A DNA stretch of 64,000 nucleotides, taken from VRUE01 sp963824705. Lineage in GTDB: Bacteria; Actinomycetota; Thermoleophilia; Solirubrobacterales; 70-9. The translations under genes and the position numbers were made by a program. This document shows, piece after piece, positions 38,897 to 48,795 of the stretch (the stretch's first letter is position 1; every line of letters starts with the position of its first letter). Below the pieces are notes generated by a model. That model was not told where the DNA came from. It saw nothing but the letters and a program-made list of their open reading frames with translations, and ran no database searches. The stretch spans positions 98,372 through 162,371 of the forward strand of contig CAWGQE010000002.1 in NCBI GenBank assembly GCA_963824705.1. The letters are read 5' to 3'.

Positions 38897-41847
38897 GCGC
38901 CGCCAAGACGATCAAGCTGACGACCTTTGCCCTGGCCTTGGCGCTCGGCGCAGCGCTCCTCGCGCCGCTGGCAGCCCAAGCCTCCTACGGGATCAAATCC
39001 TTTGACGTGCAGATCGCCGCCAAAGCCCCCGACGGGGGCGATGAAGCCGACCCCGCCCCCTCGGGGGGCGCCTTCCACCAGGCCGGCGGGCACCCCTACT
39101 CGGTCGTCACCCACATCGAGTGGAACAACCACCCCGATCCCTCCGATCAGGCCGAATTCAACGGCAAGCCGCTGCCCGACGGCGACATCAAGAACACCGA
39201 CGTCGACCTGCCGGCAGGCTTGGTTGGAAATCCGAACGGACTCCCTACCTGCACCGCCGCGCAGCTGAGTGGCGCCTCGCAGAATCTCCTCGAATTCTTC
39301 AGCGAATGCCCGACCGGCTCCCAGGTCGGCATCGTGCGTCTGCGCTTCGGCGGCAATGACAACCACGACGCGGTTCTGCCGCTCTTCAACATGGCGACCC
39401 CCGCCGGCCTGGCCGGCCGCTTCGGCTTCAACGCCGCCAAGGTGCCCGTCTACTTCGACGCCTCGACCGGTCCCGGGAACGGCTACCGGATCACGGTCGG
39501 GACCCACGGAGCGCCGCAGGCGCTTCGAATCTACCGGGCCGACGTCACCTTCTGGGGGGTCCCGGCGGACCCCGCCCACGACGGTGAACGTTGCAACGCG
39601 GGGAGCGCCGTCCTGGGCGGAACCGCCTCACACGCGATCTGCCCGACCGCTCCCGGCACGGTGATGGGTTCCCACGCCGCCGGGATGAAACCGGTCGCCT
39701 TCATGACCCTGCCGACCTCCTGCCCGGAAAACGAACACCAAGGCGAAGAGTGGGCGCTTCGGACCAACTCCTGGGAAGAACCGGACGCGATCAGGACGGC
39801 GAAGGTCTTCAACCACCTGGCACCCTTCGCCCCCAATGCCCCCGGTCCTCAGCAGGGGACGACGGGCTGCGACAAAGTCCCGTTCAACCCCGACTTCGGC
39901 GCCCAGCCGACGCAGAAAAGCGCCGGCAGCTCCTCGGGCCTGGAAGTCAACCTGAAGTTCCCCACCGACGGGATCTTGAACCCGAAAGGCATCTCCCAAT
40001 CGCATCTGAAGAGGGCCGTGGTGACCCTGCCCGAGGGGATGACGGCCAACCCCTCCCAGGCAGAGGGCCTGGGGGTCTGTACCCCGGCTCAGTACGCGGC
40101 GGCAACCGTAGAGGACCCGGGCTGCCCCACGACGGCGAAGATCGGCTCGGTGGTCATCCACACCCCGCTCCTCCAAGAAGCCCTGGAGGGCAACGTCTAC
40201 ATCGCCGCCCCCTACGAGAACCCCTTCAAAAGCCTCCTAGCCCTCTACATCGTCATCCGCAACCAAGAACGCGGCGTCTTGGTGAAGATCCCGGGCAAGG
40301 TAGAGCCCGATCCGAGGACGGGACAGATCACCACCACCTTCGACGATCTGCCCCAGCAGCCCTTCGAAGACTTCGAGTTCCACTTCAGAGAGGGACCGAG
40401 GGCGCCATTGATCACTCCGAGGACCTGCGGCACCTACTCCACCAAGGGCGAATTCACTCCCTGGTCGGATCTCTCAAAGACGATCACGACCGAAAGCTCC
40501 TTCCAGATCGACAGGGGAGTTAACGGCGGCTCTTGCCCACCCCAGGGAGTCCCGCCCTTCCACCCGGGCTTCACCGGAGGGACGATCAACAACAACGCCG
40601 GCTCCTTCAGCCCCTTCCTGATGCGACTGACCAGGGAAGACGGCGAACAGGACATGACCAAGTTCTCCTCGATCCTGCCCCCGGGCGTGGCCGCGAAGAT
40701 CGCCGGGGTGAGCAAATGCCCCGATGACTCGATCGCGGTGGCAAGCGAAAAGACCGGTCTGGAAGAGCGAGAAGAAGCGAGCTGTCCAAAGAACTCCGAG
40801 ATCGGCAATGTCATCGCCGGAGCGGGAGTAGGTTCGACCCTGGTTTACGTACCGGGCAAGCTCTACCTCGCAGGTCCATACAACGGAGCGCCGATCTCGG
40901 CTGTCTCTGTCGTCCCGGCGGTCGCCGGGCCCTTCGACATCGGCACCGTCGTCACCAGGGTCGCGCTCTCCCTCGATCCCGCCACCGCCGAAGTCCACGT
41001 CGACGGCGACAGATCGGACCCGATCCCCCACATCCTCAAAGGGATCCCGCTCTCTGTCCGTGAAATCAGAGTCAACGTAGATCGCCCGAACTTCACGATC
41101 AACCCGACCTCTTGTGATCCATCGAGGGTCCAGGCGACGCTCTTTGGATCGAACCTCGATCTCTTCAGCTCAGCAGACGACCTGCCGGTTTCCCTCGGCA
41201 ACCGCTTCCAGGCGGCAAGCTGCTCATCGCTCCCCTACAAGCCGAGCCTCTCCCTGAACCTCACCGGCGGCACCAAACGCGGTCAGTTCCCGGGACTGAA
41301 GGCAGAACTGAGACCAAGGGCCAAAGACGCCAACGCAAAGAGGGCGATCGTCACCCTGCCCCATAGCGCCTTCCTCGAACAGGGCCACATCCGCACGATC
41401 TGCACCAGGGTCCAGTACGCGGCAAAGGCATGCCCCGCAGGCTCGATCTACGGCTACGCAAAGGCCTACAGCCCGCTGCTCGACGAACCGCTGCAGGGAC
41501 CCGTCTACCTGAGGAGCTCGAGCCACAAGCTCCCCGACATGGTGCTCTCCCTGCACGGCATCGTCGACATCGAAGCCGTCGGGCGGATCGATTCCAAGAA
41601 CGGTGGCATCAGGGCCAACTTCGAATCGATCCCAGACGCCCCGATCTCAAAAGTCCTGCTCTCGATGCAAGGCGCCAAGAAGGGACTGATCGTCAACTCG
41701 ACCGATCTGTGCGCCGGTAAGACGAAGAGGGCAAACGCCGAATTCGAAGGGCAAAACGGCACCCCTTATGCCTTCAAGCCTGCTCTTCAGGTCAATTGCG
41801 GTGGCCACGCCAAGAAGCGGCCCAAGCGCAACAAGTCTCACAACTAA
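38893..41847 (+). CDS. Large secreted protein with tandem domains and basic tail
   Basis: A 984-residue exported protein. ATG 38893 overlaps the upstream TGA. Signal peptide about 1-31 (LTTFALALALGAALLAPLAAQAS). The body carries repeated units with LPxGxxxNPSxAxGL-type and TPLLxxxLxGxVYxAxP-type segments (VVTLPEGMTANPSQAEGLGV near 375; VIVTLPHSAFLEQGHIRTIC-like near 818; GPVYLRSSS near 862), so a domain of about 200 residues is present two or three times. Paired cysteines in these units suggest disulfides. It ends with GHAKKRPKRNKSHN, a short basic tail like its neighbour. The function is unknown. It is probably co-exported with the 1375-residue protein. Confidence 0.8.
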   Translation: MSAAKTIKLTTFALALALGAALLAPLAAQASYGIKSFDVQIAAKAPDGGDEADPAPSGGAFHQAGGHPYSVVTHIEWNNHPDPSDQAEFNGKPLPDGDIKNTDVDLPAGLVGNPNGLPTCTAAQLSGASQNLLEFFSECPTGSQVGIVRLRFGGNDNHDAVLPLFNMATPAGLAGRFGFNAAKVPVYFDASTGPGNGYRITVGTHGAPQALRIYRADVTFWGVPADPAHDGERCNAGSAVLGGTASHAICPTAPGTVMGSHAAGMKPVAFMTLPTSCPENEHQGEEWALRTNSWEEPDAIRTAKVFNHLAPFAPNAPGPQQGTTGCDKVPFNPDFGAQPTQKSAGSSSGLEVNLKFPTDGILNPKGISQSHLKRAVVTLPEGMTANPSQAEGLGVCTPAQYAAATVEDPGCPTTAKIGSVVIHTPLLQEALEGNVYIAAPYENPFKSLLALYIVIRNQERGVLVKIPGKVEPDPRTGQITTTFDDLPQQPFEDFEFHFREGPRAPLITPRTCGTYSTKGEFTPWSDLSKTITTESSFQIDRGVNGGSCPPQGVPPFHPGFTGGTINNNAGSFSPFLMRLTREDGEQDMTKFSSILPPGVAAKIAGVSKCPDDSIAVASEKTGLEEREEASCPKNSEIGNVIAGAGVGSTLVYVPGKLYLAGPYNGAPISAVSVVPAVAGPFDIGTVVTRVALSLDPATAEVHVDGDRSDPIPHILKGIPLSVREIRVNVDRPNFTINPTSCDPSRVQATLFGSNLDLFSSADDLPVSLGNRFQAASCSSLPYKPSLSLNLTGGTKRGQFPGLKAELRPRAKDANAKRAIVTLPHSAFLEQGHIRTICTRVQYAAKACPAGSIYGYAKAYSPLLDEPLQGPVYLRSSSHKLPDMVLSLHGIVDIEAVGRIDSKNGGIRANFESIPDAPISKVLLSMQGAKKGLIVNSTDLCAGKTKRANAEFEGQNGTPYAFKPALQVNCGGHAKKRPKRNKSHN

Positions 41848-41868
41848 CCCAAACAGGGAGGGAAACAG

Positions 41869-42626
41869 ATGTTCTCGTTACTGCGAAACCGCTTCGGCAT
41901 CCCCGGGGTGATCTCGGTCATCGCTCTCGTCTTCGCGATGATCGGCGGGGCCTATGCGGCAAACAACAACAGCGGCTCCAATGCGACCGCCTCTGCGAAG
42001 GCCAAGAAGGGGCCGAGGGGTCCCAGGGGGCCAAAGGGGCCCGAAGGACCGGCCGGGCCCGCGGGACCGGCGGGGCCTGCCGGGGCGGCTGGGAAAAGGG
42101 CGCCGACGGAGCTCAGGGATCCAATGGCGCCAGAGGGGCCACCGGGGCCCAGGGGGCTCCTGGGGCAAATGGGGCGACTGGCGCCGCCGGTGCTACGGGA
42201 CCCGAAGGCTCGCCATGGCCTGCTGGTGGGACGCTGCCCAGCGGGGCTACCGAGACCGGCGCTTGGTCGTTCGTGGTCGGGCCTGAAGAGCCGACCATCG
42301 GCATCCCAATCGGCAAAGCGGCGATCTCATTCCCGCTTCCCGTCGACAACCCCGGCGTGGAGGTCGGAAGCCTTAGCGCCCATCGTCTCAAGCAGGGCGA
42401 AGCGGAAACCACCGAATGCCCCGGCACGTACGAAGAACCGAAAGCCGAACCGGGCAATCTCTGCGTCTACACGTTGGTCGAACTCGATGCCGGTCCGCCG
42501 GCTTTCATTGAAGTCGATATTTTCTCTGCCGGAAAGGCTAAAATTCAGCCCGGTGCGTTCGTCCAAACCACCGAAGGCGTACCGGGTGGCTTCGCCCAGG
42601 GATCCTGGGCTGTCACTGCTCCTTAG
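41869..42626 (+). pseudogene. Collagen-like secreted protein gene with a one-base frameshift
   Basis: A good ribosome-binding site (GGGAGGG) precedes ATG 41869. The signal is IPGVISVIALVFAMIGGAYA, then a basic stretch and Gly-X-Y triplets (GPRGPRGPKGPEGPAGPAG). At 42091-42100 (GGGAAAAGGG) the collagen frame continues one base earlier: the new frame gives a further unbroken G-x-y series (GADGAQGSNGARGATGAQ) and a C-terminal head of about 130 residues ending in FAQGSWAVTAP at TAG 42624-42626. A single missing G in the first run would restore one 253-residue protein. It could be a sequencing error, a phase-variable run or a decayed gene. The signature matches other collagen-like proteins here. 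Confidence 0.75.
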
Positions 42627-42652
42627 CTCGTTCGTAGAGTCCGTGCCGGCAC

Positions 42653-42691
42653 CGAAAACTGACCCGAGCCCTTGGGCTCGGTCGGTTTTCG
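42653..42691. terminator. Hairpin terminator after the collagen-like gene
   Basis: CGAAAAC-TGAC-CC-GAGCCC pairs with GGGCTC-GG-TC-GGTTTTCG over about 18 bp with one bulged base. The right arm contains TTTT, and the stop of the upstream gene is 27 bases before it. Confidence 0.7.
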
Positions 42692-42824
42692 TCTGCTGGA
42701 CGTCTCGTCGTCTCGCGGCGAAGGCGGGAGAGATGCCTGTGGCGGATGCAGTCGGCACCGAGTGACGTCCAAGACCCCCGCGGCTCGGTTCGTCGAGCTC
42801 GACCAAAGTGGTGAATAACTGCAT

Positions 42825-43748
42825 CTATGCCAGCAGCGACAGCAATGCAGCGAACACCACGATAGTCGTCGACCAGGTGACCGCCTCGGCGGTGATCTCC
42901 ATGTCGAGGCCATAGGCGTGGGCGACGACCATCGAGTTGATGCCGGAGGGCATCGCCGCCATCAGCCGGTAGGCGGCGGGGAGGTCGATCAGCGGGGCGG
43001 CGAGCAGCATCAGCAGCGCCGGCACGAGGACGAGGCGCGAGCCGAGTGCGACGAGCACCGGTTTGGTCAGCGGCGGCGGTATCGGCAGGTCGCCATGCTC
43101 GGCGTTCTCGGCCAGGGTCGCGCCGACGGCGAAGAAGCCGATCGGCAGGATCGCCACCAGTAGCGCCTGGGAGAGGTCGACGAGGACCTGCGGGGCGAGG
43201 GCGTCGGGGGCGAGCAGGCCGGCGATCGCCGCGTAGAGCGGCGGGTTGCGGGTGAAGAAGGCACGCACCCGGTCGCGCGGCCCTTCGCCCGCTTTCGTCC
43301 CCAGGGCCGCGCCGACCGCGAAGGCGCCGAGCAGCAGGCAGGGCCCGGTGACGAGGACGTCGTAGAGGACCGCGGTGGAGAGCTGGTCGCGGCCGAGCAG
43401 AGCCACGGTCAGCGGATAGCCGAGGTAGCCCGTGTTGACGCTGAGTACCGTGCAGACGACCGCCCCGGTACGAGCGCGCGAGAGGTGCAGGACGCGGCTC
43501 GACAGCAGGTAGGCCGCCAGCGCTCCCAGCGAGGAGGCGAGGAGCCCCAGCAGCAGCCCGACCCCGTGGCTGACGTCGATGTGGCTGGAGGTGATGTTGA
43601 AGAAGATCACCGGCGGCAGCAGCGCATAGAGCATCAGCGTCAGCGAGCGCCGCGCAGCCCCCGCGGCCGCCTGTGGCTTGCGTCGCTCGGCCCAGACGCC
43701 GGCAAAGGTTGCAGCGGCGATCACCGCCGTTATGAGCAGAACGGTCAT
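42825..43748 (-). CDS. AEC-family (auxin efflux carrier-like) transporter
   Basis: A 307-residue inner-membrane protein with about 10 hydrophobic segments in two five-helix halves, as in the AEC family of bile-acid/auxin-type secondary carriers. Landmarks: NTGYLGYPLTVALLG near 102 and ALPSGINSMVVAHAYGLD-like near 260 (MPSGINSMVV). Substrate is unknown. It starts 43 bases after the nuoN stop on the same strand and could be expressed from nuo readthrough. There is no clear terminator between them. Confidence 0.85.
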   Translation of the reverse strand: MTVLLITAVIAAATFAGVWAERRKPQAAAGAARRSLTLMLYALLPPVIFFNITSSHIDVSHGVGLLLGLLASSLGALAAYLLSSRVLHLSRARTGAVVCTVLSVNTGYLGYPLTVALLGRDQLSTAVLYDVLVTGPCLLLGAFAVGAALGTKAGEGPRDRVRAFFTRNPPLYAAIAGLLAPDALAPQVLVDLSQALLVAILPIGFFAVGATLAENAEHGDLPIPPPLTKPVLVALGSRLVLVPALLMLLAAPLIDLPAAYRLMAAMPSGINSMVVAHAYGLDMEITAEAVTWSTTIVVFAALLSLLA

Positions 43749-43790
43749 GCGGCGCGCAGTCTGACTTGCCGGGCGAGTATTCGGCGCCGG

Positions 43791-45293
43791 CTAGAACAGC
43801 GAGGCGCCGGCGTGTTGGGCGAAGTCCACCAACGGCTGGGGCACGATCCCAAAGAAGACCGCGCCCGCCGCGGCGAGCAGCGCCGGAGCGACGAGATAGA
43901 GACGACGACCGGCGTCTGGATCGATCGGATCCGCCTCCGGTGAAGCGCCCGCGATCGCCGGCGTCGCGCCAGGTGCCGTCTCGCCACCGGGCCGCATCCA
44001 CATCGCCGCCACCACCCGCAGGTAGTAGGCGAGCGAGATCATCGTGCCGACGGCGATGAAGACCGCGAGCCAGGTGTAGTTGCCTTCGACCAGCGCCTCG
44101 ATCAGGTAGAGCTTGCCGATGAAGCCGACGGTGGCCGGCAGGCCCGCCAGAGCCAGCATCGAGATCGTCAGCGGCCAGGCGAGCAGCGGCCGCTCGCTGC
44201 CCAGCCCGCGCACGGCGCGGATGTCGTCGCCGAAGGCGGTCTCGCGCTCGCGCGCGACGATCACGCTGAAGGCTGCCAGGTTCATGAACAGGTAGCCGGC
44301 GAGGTAGAAGACGATTGCGTTGACCCCGGCCTCGCTGGCGACGACGAGGCCGCCGAGGATGTAGCCGGCCTGGGCGACGCCGGAGTAGCCGAGCAGGCGC
44401 TTGAGCGAGTCCTGGCCGAGCGCGCCTACGTTGCCGATCACGATCGAGGCCGCAGCCAGCACCGCCAGGGCCGGCTGCCAGTCGCCCGCCTCGCCGATCA
44501 GGGCGACGTCGAAGAAGCGGATGAAGACGGCGAAGGCCGCCGCCTTGGTCGCCACCGCCATGAAGGCGGTGATCGGCGTCGGGGCGCCCTCGTAGACGTC
44601 GGGGGTCCACTGATGGAAGGGGGCGATCGAGGTCTTGAAGGCGAGCCCGACGGCAACCAGCCCGATGCCGACGAGGACGAGCGGGTCGCCGAGCAGCCCG
44701 GCGTGGCCGATCCCGGCCGAGATACCGAGGAAGTCGGTCGAGCCGGACCCGCCGTAGAGGAAGGCCATGCCGTAGAGCAACGTCGCCGAGCCGAGCGAGC
44801 CGACGATCAGGTACTTGAGCCCGGACTCGAGCGACTTCTCCCGGATCATGTCGGTCGCGCAGAGGATGTAGAGGGGGATCGAGAGGGTCTCGATCGCGAC
44901 GAAGAAGCTGACCAGGTTCTGCGCCTGGGCGAGCAGGACCATGCCGAGCACCGAGCCGAGCAGCAGCGCGTGGTACTCGCCGGATCCGGCCTGCTCGGCA
45001 GCCGGCTCGCGGATCGAGAGCAGCACGGCAAAGGCCGCCGCGGCGATCGCGATCAGCGAGATCGAGATCGCCAGGTCGTCGAGGCGGAGCGCGCCGGAGA
45101 CGAGGTTCGTCGGGTCGTTCCAGTTCCAGATCAAGAGGCCGGCGGCGCTCGCCAGGGCGATCAGGGTCAGCCCGGGTGCGCCACGCCGCAGGGGCTTGAT
45201 CACGGCGCTGATCAGCACGACGCAGAGCGCCGCGGTCAGCGCGATGACCGGCGAGAGCGCCGCGTAGTCGATGTGGGGGGCGTGGAAGGTCAT
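43791..45293 (-). CDS. nuoN: NADH-quinone oxidoreductase subunit N
   Basis: A 500-residue antiporter-like membrane subunit of complex I with about 14 helices, which helps pump protons. Landmarks: FFVAIETLSIPLYILC near 120, AFKTSIAPFHQWTPDVYEGAPTP near 220 (conserved Lys and His), and LAGLPATVGFIGKLYL near 385. ATG 45293 overlaps the nuoM stop (ATGA). It is the last gene of the operon. A Pro/Ala-rich extramembrane stretch (about 440-460) lies between the last helices. Confidence 0.96.
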   Translation of the reverse strand: MTFHAPHIDYAALSPVIALTAALCVVLISAVIKPLRRGAPGLTLIALASAAGLLIWNWNDPTNLVSGALRLDDLAISISLIAIAAAAFAVLLSIREPAAEQAGSGEYHALLLGSVLGMVLLAQAQNLVSFFVAIETLSIPLYILCATDMIREKSLESGLKYLIVGSLGSATLLYGMAFLYGGSGSTDFLGISAGIGHAGLLGDPLVLVGIGLVAVGLAFKTSIAPFHQWTPDVYEGAPTPITAFMAVATKAAAFAVFIRFFDVALIGEAGDWQPALAVLAAASIVIGNVGALGQDSLKRLLGYSGVAQAGYILGGLVVASEAGVNAIVFYLAGYLFMNLAAFSVIVARERETAFGDDIRAVRGLGSERPLLAWPLTISMLALAGLPATVGFIGKLYLIEALVEGNYTWLAVFIAVGTMISLAYYLRVVAAMWMRPGGETAPGATPAIAGASPEADPIDPDAGRRLYLVAPALLAAAGAVFFGIVPQPLVDFAQHAGASLF

Positions 45294-46789
45294 CGTTTGG
45301 CCAGCTGGGCCTGTGGTGCCGGACCGCGGGTCACAGCCGCGACCGATTCCTGAACGGAGGTGTCGGTGCGCTTGAGGATCAGTTGCGGGTAGAGGGCGAG
45401 GCCGACGATGCAGAGCACCAACGGCACCAGGACGAGGCCGTCGCGCAGGCCGATCTCCCGCGAGGCGATCCCCTCCGACTTGCGGTTGTGCATCGTGCGC
45501 TGGTAGAGGCGCAGCGCGTAGTAAGCCGACATCGCCACGCCCGATATCGCCACGAAGGCGAAGACGATCTTTGCCTGGAAGAGGCCGTTGAGGATGTAGA
45601 ACTCGCCGATGAAGTTGGCCGAGCCCGGCATCGCCAGGGTCGCCAGGGTGACGATGAGGAAGAGCGCAGCCAGGACCGGGGCTCGCATCGCCATGCCACC
45701 CATCTCGCGCAGATCCTCGCTGCCGCTGCGCTCGGCGAGGATCGCGACGATGATGAACAGCGGGGCGACGACGAGGCCGTGGTTGACCATCTGCAGAACG
45801 GCGCCGTCGGCGCCGTCGGCGCGCAGGGCGAAGATGCCGGCGGTGATGAAGCCGAGCTGGGCGACCGAGGAGTAGCCGCCGATCAGCCGCACGTTGGTCT
45901 GGGTGAAGGCCATCACCGAGCCGTAGAGGATCGAGGCCAGGGCGATCAGCAGCACAACGGTCTGGAACTGCACGGTCGCCGCCGGGAAGAGCGGCAGGAC
46001 GACGCGCAGGAAGCCGTAGGCGCCGACCTTGGCCAGCACGCCGGAGAAGACCGCCAGGACCGGCAGCGGCGCCGCCCGGTAGGCGTCGGGCATCCAGCCA
46101 TGCAGGAGGAAGGCCGGCATCTTGACCAGGAACGCCGCGGCGAAGAACCAGAAGATCCATTGCTGGCTGCCGTCGCCGACTGGGTGCTTGGCCAGCTCGG
46201 CGATCGAGAAGGTGATCTGGCCGCCGTCGGCGGCGATGATCGCGGTCGCGATCGCCCCGACCAGCATCAAGAGCGAGCCGATCAGCGTGTAGACGATCAT
46301 CTTCAGGGTTGCCGCCGACGCGGTCGGGCCGCCCTCGCGGTCGGTCCCCCAGGCGCCGAAGAGGAAGTAGAACGGGACCAGCATCAGGTCGAAGAAGAGG
46401 ACGAAGAGGAGCAGGTCCTGGGCGATGAAGGCGCCCAGGGTCGCCGTCTCGCCGAGCAGCATCATCAAGAAGAAGAGGTGGGGGCGCTCCTGCTCACGGA
46501 AGGCGGCGAAGGCCGTCCCGCCCAGCCAGACGACCGCGGTCAGCAGGACCAGGAAGACGTTGAGGCCGTCGATGCCGAGGCTGTAGTCGACACCGAGGCC
46601 GGGGATCCAGTTGACGTCGACGGTGTCCTGCAGGCCGGCGGAGCCGGAGTCGAAGCCGGCGAGCAGGGCGATCGCGATACCCGCCGTCACCACCGTTCCC
46701 AGCACCGCCCACCAGCCGGCGAAGCGCTTGGGCAGGAAGAGGCCGATGAGGCCGAAGGCGAGCGGAGTCCAGAGCAGCGAGTTGATCAT
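45290..46789 (-). CDS. nuoM: NADH-quinone oxidoreductase subunit M
   Basis: A 499-residue antiporter-like proton-pumping subunit of complex I. The conserved Glu/Lys helix positions are visible: FFDLMLVPFYFLFGAWG near 130 and FLVKMPAFLLHGWMPDAY near 222 with a His in the broken helix. A further channel helix carries MVNHGLVVAPLFIIV near 325. Its ATG overlaps the nuoL stop by ATGA and its stop overlaps nuoN. Length and helix count match the family, so it is taken as intact. Confidence 0.96.
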   Translation of the reverse strand: MINSLLWTPLAFGLIGLFLPKRFAGWWAVLGTVVTAGIAIALLAGFDSGSAGLQDTVDVNWIPGLGVDYSLGIDGLNVFLVLLTAVVWLGGTAFAAFREQERPHLFFLMMLLGETATLGAFIAQDLLLFVLFFDLMLVPFYFLFGAWGTDREGGPTASAATLKMIVYTLIGSLLMLVGAIATAIIAADGGQITFSIAELAKHPVGDGSQQWIFWFFAAAFLVKMPAFLLHGWMPDAYRAAPLPVLAVFSGVLAKVGAYGFLRVVLPLFPAATVQFQTVVLLIALASILYGSVMAFTQTNVRLIGGYSSVAQLGFITAGIFALRADGADGAVLQMVNHGLVVAPLFIIVAILAERSGSEDLREMGGMAMRAPVLAALFLIVTLATLAMPGSANFIGEFYILNGLFQAKIVFAFVAISGVAMSAYYALRLYQRTMHNRKSEGIASREIGLRDGLVLVPLVLCIVGLALYPQLILKRTDTSVQESVAAVTRGPAPQAQLAKR

Positions 46790-48795
46790 GAGCTGCTCAA
46801 CAGGAAGTAGAGGGCGAGCCCGGCGAAGCCGGCGATCAGGAGCAGGGCGTAGCTGCGCACGAAACCGCTCTGCACGACGCGGACGATGCCGCCGGCGCCC
46901 TCGACGGTCTCCCGGGTGCCGCTGACCAGACCGTCGACGACGAAGCGCTCAAAGGTGTTGTTGGCGAAGCGCCCGATCGCCAGCGCAGGCCGCACGATGA
47001 GGAAGTCGATCGCCTCGTCGAAGTACCACTTGTTGACGAACAGCAGGTAGGCCGGGCGGAGGCGCTCGCGGAAGAGGCCGGGCAGCTCCGGTCGCGCCAC
47101 CCAGAGGACCCAGGCGAGCCCGATCCCGACCAGCGAGATAACGGCGCCGATCGCGAGCCCGCGCCACTCCTCGCCGACCGTCGGGTGGATCGCGCTCAGC
47201 GGCACGTCGGCGAAAGCCGGGTCGAGGAAGCCGAAGAGGACGTTGTCGACGCCCGGCACCTGGATCAGGCCGGCGAAGAGGGCGCCGACGGAGAGCACCG
47301 CCATCGCCACGGCCATCGGCTTGGACTGCTCGGCGATGTGGTGGTGGGCGCCGGGGAAGCCGACTTCAGAGTCCTCGAGCTCTTCGTTGGCCGGGTTGAT
47401 CGCCGGCCCGTGGTAGAGCTCGCCCGTGTCGATCAGGTGCTGTGCCTCCTCGCAGGGCTTGCCCGGCAGCACCCGGAAGATCAGGCGGAAGGTGTAGAGC
47501 GCGGTGAGGAAGGCGCCGACGTAGCCGCCGATCGCCATCCAGGTGTACATCCCGCCGCGCGCCTCGGCGTAGGCGAGGATCGAGTCCTTGGAGAAGAAGC
47601 CGGAGGTGAGCGGGAAGGCGGCCAGCGCCAGGCCGCCGATCACGAACATCATCGAGGTGAAGCGCATCGCCTTCCAGAAGCCGCTCATCCGGTCGATGTC
47701 CTGGCGGTTGGCCATCGCCGAGATGATCGAGCCGGCGGTCATGAAGAGCAGCGCCTTGAAGAAGGCGTGGGTCATCAGGTGGAAGAGCCCCTGCGCGTAG
47801 GCGCCGATCGAGACGCCCATGATCATGTAGCCGATCTGGCTCATCGTCGAGTAGGCGATCGCCCGCTTCAGGTCGGTCATCGTCAACGCGATCGTGCCCG
47901 CGACGAGCAGGGTCGCCAGGCCGACGAAGGCGCCGATGTCGGCGGCCGTCGGGGCGAGGTAGAAGAGAACGTGGGTGCGGGCGATCAGGTAGACGCCGGC
48001 GGTGACCATCGTCGCCGCGTGGATCAGCGAGGAGACCGGCGTCGGACCCTCCATCGCGTCGGGCAGCCAGGTGTGGAAGGGGATCTGCGCCGACTTGGCG
48101 AAGGCGCCGACGAGCAGCAGCAGGCAGATCGCGGTCACCGTCCACTCGCCGCGGGCGAAGACGTGAGGCGCCTGGGCGAAGACCGTCCCAAATTCGAAGC
48201 TCCCGAGTTCGCGGAAGATAAGGAGTGCGGCGAGGACGAGGCAGATGTCGCCGACGACGTTGATCACAAAGGCCTTCATCCCCGCCCGGGTCGCGGTCGT
48301 GCGCCGGTACCAGAAGCTGATCAACGCGTAGGAGGCGAAGCCGACGAAGGCCCAGCCGACGATCAAGAGGACGAAGTTGCCGGCGAGGACCAGCAGCAGC
48401 ATCGAGAAGACGAAGAAGTTGAGGTAGCTGAAGAAGCGGTGGTAGCCCTCATCCGACTGCATGTAGCCGAACGAGTAGAGGTGGATCAGCGTCGACACGC
48501 CGGTGACGACGAGCAGCATGAAGACCGAGAGCTGGTCGACGTAGATGCCGAGCTTGATGTCGAGCCCCGCCGCGCCGGCGTAGGTCCACAGCGAGGAGGC
48601 GTGGTGGCGCGCCTCGGCGTCCTCGCCGAGCAGGCCGGCCAGGGCGGCGATCGCGCAGACGAAGGCGAGGCCGACCGCGGCGGTGCCGACGATGCCCGCG
48701 GCCCGCGCCGGGATCGCCCGGAAGGAGAGGCCGATGACGATCGAGCCGAGCAGCGGCAGCAGCAGGGCCAGCCAGGCCCAGGTAGTGGCACTCAT
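46786..48795 (-). CDS. nuoL: NADH-quinone oxidoreductase subunit L
   Basis: A 669-residue distal antiporter-like subunit with the long lateral helix at its C-terminus. ATG 48795 (MSATTWAWLALLLPLLG) is the operon-consistent start; the longer open frame overlaps nuoK and is rejected. Landmarks: GWAFVGFASYALISFWY near 145, SAQIPFHTWLPDAMEGPTPV near 238 and SHFKTLL-like MTHAFFKALLFMTAGS near 345. The hydrophilic loop about 455-520 (NPANEELEDSEVGFPGAHHH) is typical of actinobacteria. ATGA overlaps on both sides. Confidence 0.96.
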   Translation of the reverse strand: MSATTWAWLALLLPLLGSIVIGLSFRAIPARAAGIVGTAAVGLAFVCAIAALAGLLGEDAEARHHASSLWTYAGAAGLDIKLGIYVDQLSVFMLLVVTGVSTLIHLYSFGYMQSDEGYHRFFSYLNFFVFSMLLLVLAGNFVLLIVGWAFVGFASYALISFWYRRTTATRAGMKAFVINVVGDICLVLAALLIFRELGSFEFGTVFAQAPHVFARGEWTVTAICLLLLVGAFAKSAQIPFHTWLPDAMEGPTPVSSLIHAATMVTAGVYLIARTHVLFYLAPTAADIGAFVGLATLLVAGTIALTMTDLKRAIAYSTMSQIGYMIMGVSIGAYAQGLFHLMTHAFFKALLFMTAGSIISAMANRQDIDRMSGFWKAMRFTSMMFVIGGLALAAFPLTSGFFSKDSILAYAEARGGMYTWMAIGGYVGAFLTALYTFRLIFRVLPGKPCEEAQHLIDTGELYHGPAINPANEELEDSEVGFPGAHHHIAEQSKPMAVAMAVLSVGALFAGLIQVPGVDNVLFGFLDPAFADVPLSAIHPTVGEEWRGLAIGAVISLVGIGLAWVLWVARPELPGLFRERLRPAYLLFVNKWYFDEAIDFLIVRPALAIGRFANNTFERFVVDGLVSGTRETVEGAGGIVRVVQSGFVRSYALLLIAGFAGLALYFLLSSS

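Noticed and set aside
42091..42100. Programmed -1 ribosomal frameshifting in the collagen-like gene
   Set aside because: Codon phase (GGG AAA AGG) does not form an X-XXY-YYZ slippery heptamer, and re-pairing after slippage would be poor; a missing base is simpler.
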